Shown here one piece after another: positions 6,070 through 7,188 of a stretch of DNA of 7,188 nucleotides; the first letter of the stretch is position 1, and every line of letters begins with the position of its first letter. A program made the translations under genes and the position numbers. The DNA is from Mobilitalea sp. (GTDB lineage: Bacteria; Bacillota_A; Clostridia; Lachnospirales; Lachnospiraceae). Location of the stretch: contig JARKQP010000592.1 in NCBI GenBank assembly GCA_029974875.1, positions 1 to 7,188 of the forward strand, read 5' to 3'. A model generated the notes under the pieces. It ran no database searches. It had not been told where the DNA came from and worked only from the letters and a program-made list of their open reading frames with translations.

Positions 6070-6383
6070 CTGATCCAGAAGAATAATCTCCGGATAAAGC
6101 CCCCTATTACACCAAGAATAATTGCAATCAGAATACTTAACAATGCATATTTTATGGTGAAGCTTAAACAGGTAAACTCATAGAGCAGATATTCGATGGT
6201 TGCAACACCGTGAAATAGGAATAATCCGGCAAGCATGATGATAAAGGTAAGTAAATCAATAATCAGCGCGGTGAACAGACCAATCTCTGTACGCAAGCAT
6301 GCCACTATACTATAAGCAAGTGCCCCTATTAGCCCTGGAACAATGAGAATAAGAAAATAGCGGTAAAAATCAAGAAAATCCAT
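6063..6383 (-). CDS. Small hypothetical membrane protein (possibly frameshifted at its end)
   Basis: I do not recognise the family. The protein has 106 residues from this start and at least three hydrophobic segments, beginning at FLILIVPGLIGALAYSIVA, LFTALIIDLLTFIIMLAGLF and YALLSILIAIILGVIGGFI, and it ends in a basic stretch (RRLFFWIRR) that is probably cytoplasmic. Two start codons are possible. ATG 6389 leaves only one base after the AAAGGGG ribosome site (6391-6397), while ATG 6383 leaves seven, so I chose 6383. The stop at 6063-6065 may be premature: a protein-like basic tail continues in another frame to 5989, which would give about 131 residues. Holin-like or polysaccharide-export accessory roles could be imagined, but nothing in the sequence decides. 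It lies about 110 bases downstream of the epimerase on the same strand. Confidence 0.7.
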   Translation of the reverse strand: MDFLDFYRYFLILIVPGLIGALAYSIVACLRTEIGLFTALIIDLLTFIIMLAGLFLFHGVATIEYLLYEFTCLSFTIKYALLSILIAIILGVIGGFIRRLFFWIRR

Positions 6384-6390
6384 AAACATT

Positions 6391-6397
6391 CCCCTTT
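6391..6397 (-). promoter_or_regulatory. Ribosome binding site choosing the membrane protein start
   Basis: AAAGGGG on the minus strand is 7 bases from ATG 6383 but only one base from ATG 6389, so the second ATG is the better start. Confidence 0.6.
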
Positions 6398-6409
6398 CTA
6401 TGTTAAAAC

Positions 6410-6438
6410 AGTATATCTGTAATATAATACGCTGAAAT
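6410..6438 (-). promoter_or_regulatory. Weak candidate promoter of the membrane protein
   Basis: On the minus strand ATTTCA (6438-6433, three of six matches) lies 17 bases from TATACT (6415-6410, five of six). The good -10 makes an independent promoter possible, but the poor -35 leaves it uncertain. The region 6384-6495 shows no terminator for the epimerase, so readthrough may suffice. Confidence 0.25.
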
Positions 6439-6495
6439 AGGGGATTTTGTTACTAATTATGTCGAATCGTCTGCTTTTTCCTTTTACATACCTTT

Positions 6496-7188
6496 TTACA
6501 TGTTTTTATTCCATACAACCCGGTTGACATAATCCGTATAGGAAAGGATAATCCTTACGACCTTTTCCGATACATTGGGCATTCCATAATCACTCACCCC
6601 GCGCAGGTCTCCTGCCTTCTGCTCCTCAAGGAGGGTCAGTGCCTGCAATACCCGTTCTTTCCTTACCCCTGTCATCATAACGACTGCCTCCTCCATGGCC
6701 TCCATGCGCTCATGTGCCTCCCGGAGGTTAATGGCCCTTAAGCCGAGGATGGCGGCTTCCTCACTGACCGTACCGCTGTCACTTAACACTGCCCTTGCCT
6801 CCATCTGAAGCTTACAATAGTCAAAGAAGCCAAAGGGCTTCATGGCTGTAACCAAGGGATTAAATTCCATTCCCTGCTTTTCCAGCATCAGCCTGGTTCT
6901 CGGATGGGTGCTTATGATAACAGGCTTTTGGTAGGTATCGGCTATGGTATTGATTGTGTCTACAATTTTCTTAAAATGCCCTTCCAAATTAATGTTTTCC
7001 TCCCTGTGGAAGGAGACAATATAGTATCCCCCGCCCACAAGCCCCAGCCGCTCCAATACGTCAGATCCCTCTATTTCCTTCCTCCTGGACTGGATAACCT
7101 CATACATTGGGCTTCCGGTTTTGATGATACGGTCGGCAGGAATCCCTTCCCTAAGCAGATATTCCCTTGCTATATTGCTGTAGGGCAG
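6496..7188 (-). CDS. wecB: UDP-N-acetylglucosamine 2-epimerase family protein, 5' end outside the window
   Basis: The C-terminal 230 residues of a non-hydrolysing UDP-HexNAc 2-epimerase. The frame stays open to the window edge, so the start is outside and the ATG at 7107 is internal (it lies in GSPMYEV). The family usually has about 370-380 residues. These cytoplasmic enzymes invert C2 of a UDP-amino sugar for capsule, teichoic acid or other surface polysaccharides. Motifs by fragment residue: GSPM 25-28, SFHREEN 59-65, STHPRTR 83-89, GFFDYCKLQ 110-118, LSDSGTVSEEA 125-135 (nucleotide binding), and REAHERMEAME 146-156. The HREEN, GFxDYxKLQ and AHERxExM signatures are closer to the FnlC/Cap5G type, which makes UDP-N-acetyl-L-fucosamine, than to classical WecB/MnaA with its TERPE motif. 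The symbol is therefore family-level only; the substrate is an inference. The rest of a polysaccharide cluster probably lies beyond the right edge. Confidence 0.9.
   Translation of the reverse strand: MPYSNIAREYLLREGIPADRIIKTGSPMYEVIQSRRKEIEGSDVLERLGLVGGGYYIVSFHREENINLEGHFKKIVDTINTIADTYQKPVIISTHPRTRLMLEKQGMEFNPLVTAMKPFGFFDYCKLQMEARAVLSDSGTVSEEAAILGLRAINLREAHERMEAMEEAVVMMTGVRKERVLQALTLLEEQKAGDLRGVSDYGMPNVSEKVVRIILSYTDYVNRVVWNKNM

Noticed and set aside
5874..6086. Plus-strand frame of 70 codons
   Set aside because: It runs through the minus-strand terminator and the long hairpin, has no ribosome site, and its composition is not protein-like.
1..7188. CRISPR array, tRNA, rRNA or insertion sequence
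   Set aside because: No regularly spaced repeats, cloverleaf, rRNA-like block, transposase or terminal inverted repeat pair was seen on either strand.

Overview
This window looks like chromosomal DNA from a Gram-positive clostridial bacterium, most likely Lachnospiraceae or a close relative. The clues are an exported amidase with a copper-amine-oxidase-like stalk and AMIN-like modules, a LysM/SleB-type wall hydrolase, strong AGGAGG-type ribosome binding sites, a moderately AT-rich composition, and the relic of a holin-like type I toxin locus of a kind I associate with this group. This is inference; no ribosomal or marker gene is present.

Layout, left to right. (1) 1-2888, minus strand: a 904-residue secreted N-acetylmuramoyl-L-alanine amidase with its own intrinsic terminator at 1-36. 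(2) 2889-3426: a divergent intergenic region with an extended -10 promoter for the recombinase, a weaker amidase promoter over nested palindromes, and scattered CTGTAGTT/AGTAGT repeats. (3) 3427-4476, plus strand: a complete tyrosine recombinase that resembles single-enzyme XerS-type recombinases more than phage integrases. (4) 4477-5067: an intergenic region holding a small RNA gene (about 4583-4675, plus) that overlaps tail-to-tail with a truncated holin-like toxin gene on the minus strand. I read this as a decayed type I toxin-antitoxin locus that kept its RNA half. (5) 5068-5820, plus: an exported protein with two LysM domains and a SleB-type catalytic domain. (6) 5821-6062: the junction with the following minus-strand genes, holding a minus-strand terminator and a long GC-rich hairpin. 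(7) 5989-6383, minus: a small membrane protein whose coding signal appears to continue in another frame past its stop. (8) 6496-7188, minus: the C-terminal 230 residues of a WecB-family UDP-N-acetylglucosamine 2-epimerase, cut off by the window end, with motifs of the FnlC/CapG clade.

The theme is the cell envelope. The amidase would cut the bond between MurNAc and L-alanine, the SleB-type enzyme would cut glycan strands, and the epimerase would supply an amino-sugar nucleotide for a surface polysaccharide. These genes are on different strands with their own signals, so they are not one operon. The epimerase and the small membrane protein may share a transcript, because I see no terminator between them and a good one follows both.

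The most notable items are the toxin relic with its intact antisense RNA, the probable frameshift in the small membrane protein, and the repeats upstream of the recombinase. I see no CRISPR array, tRNA, rRNA or insertion sequence.
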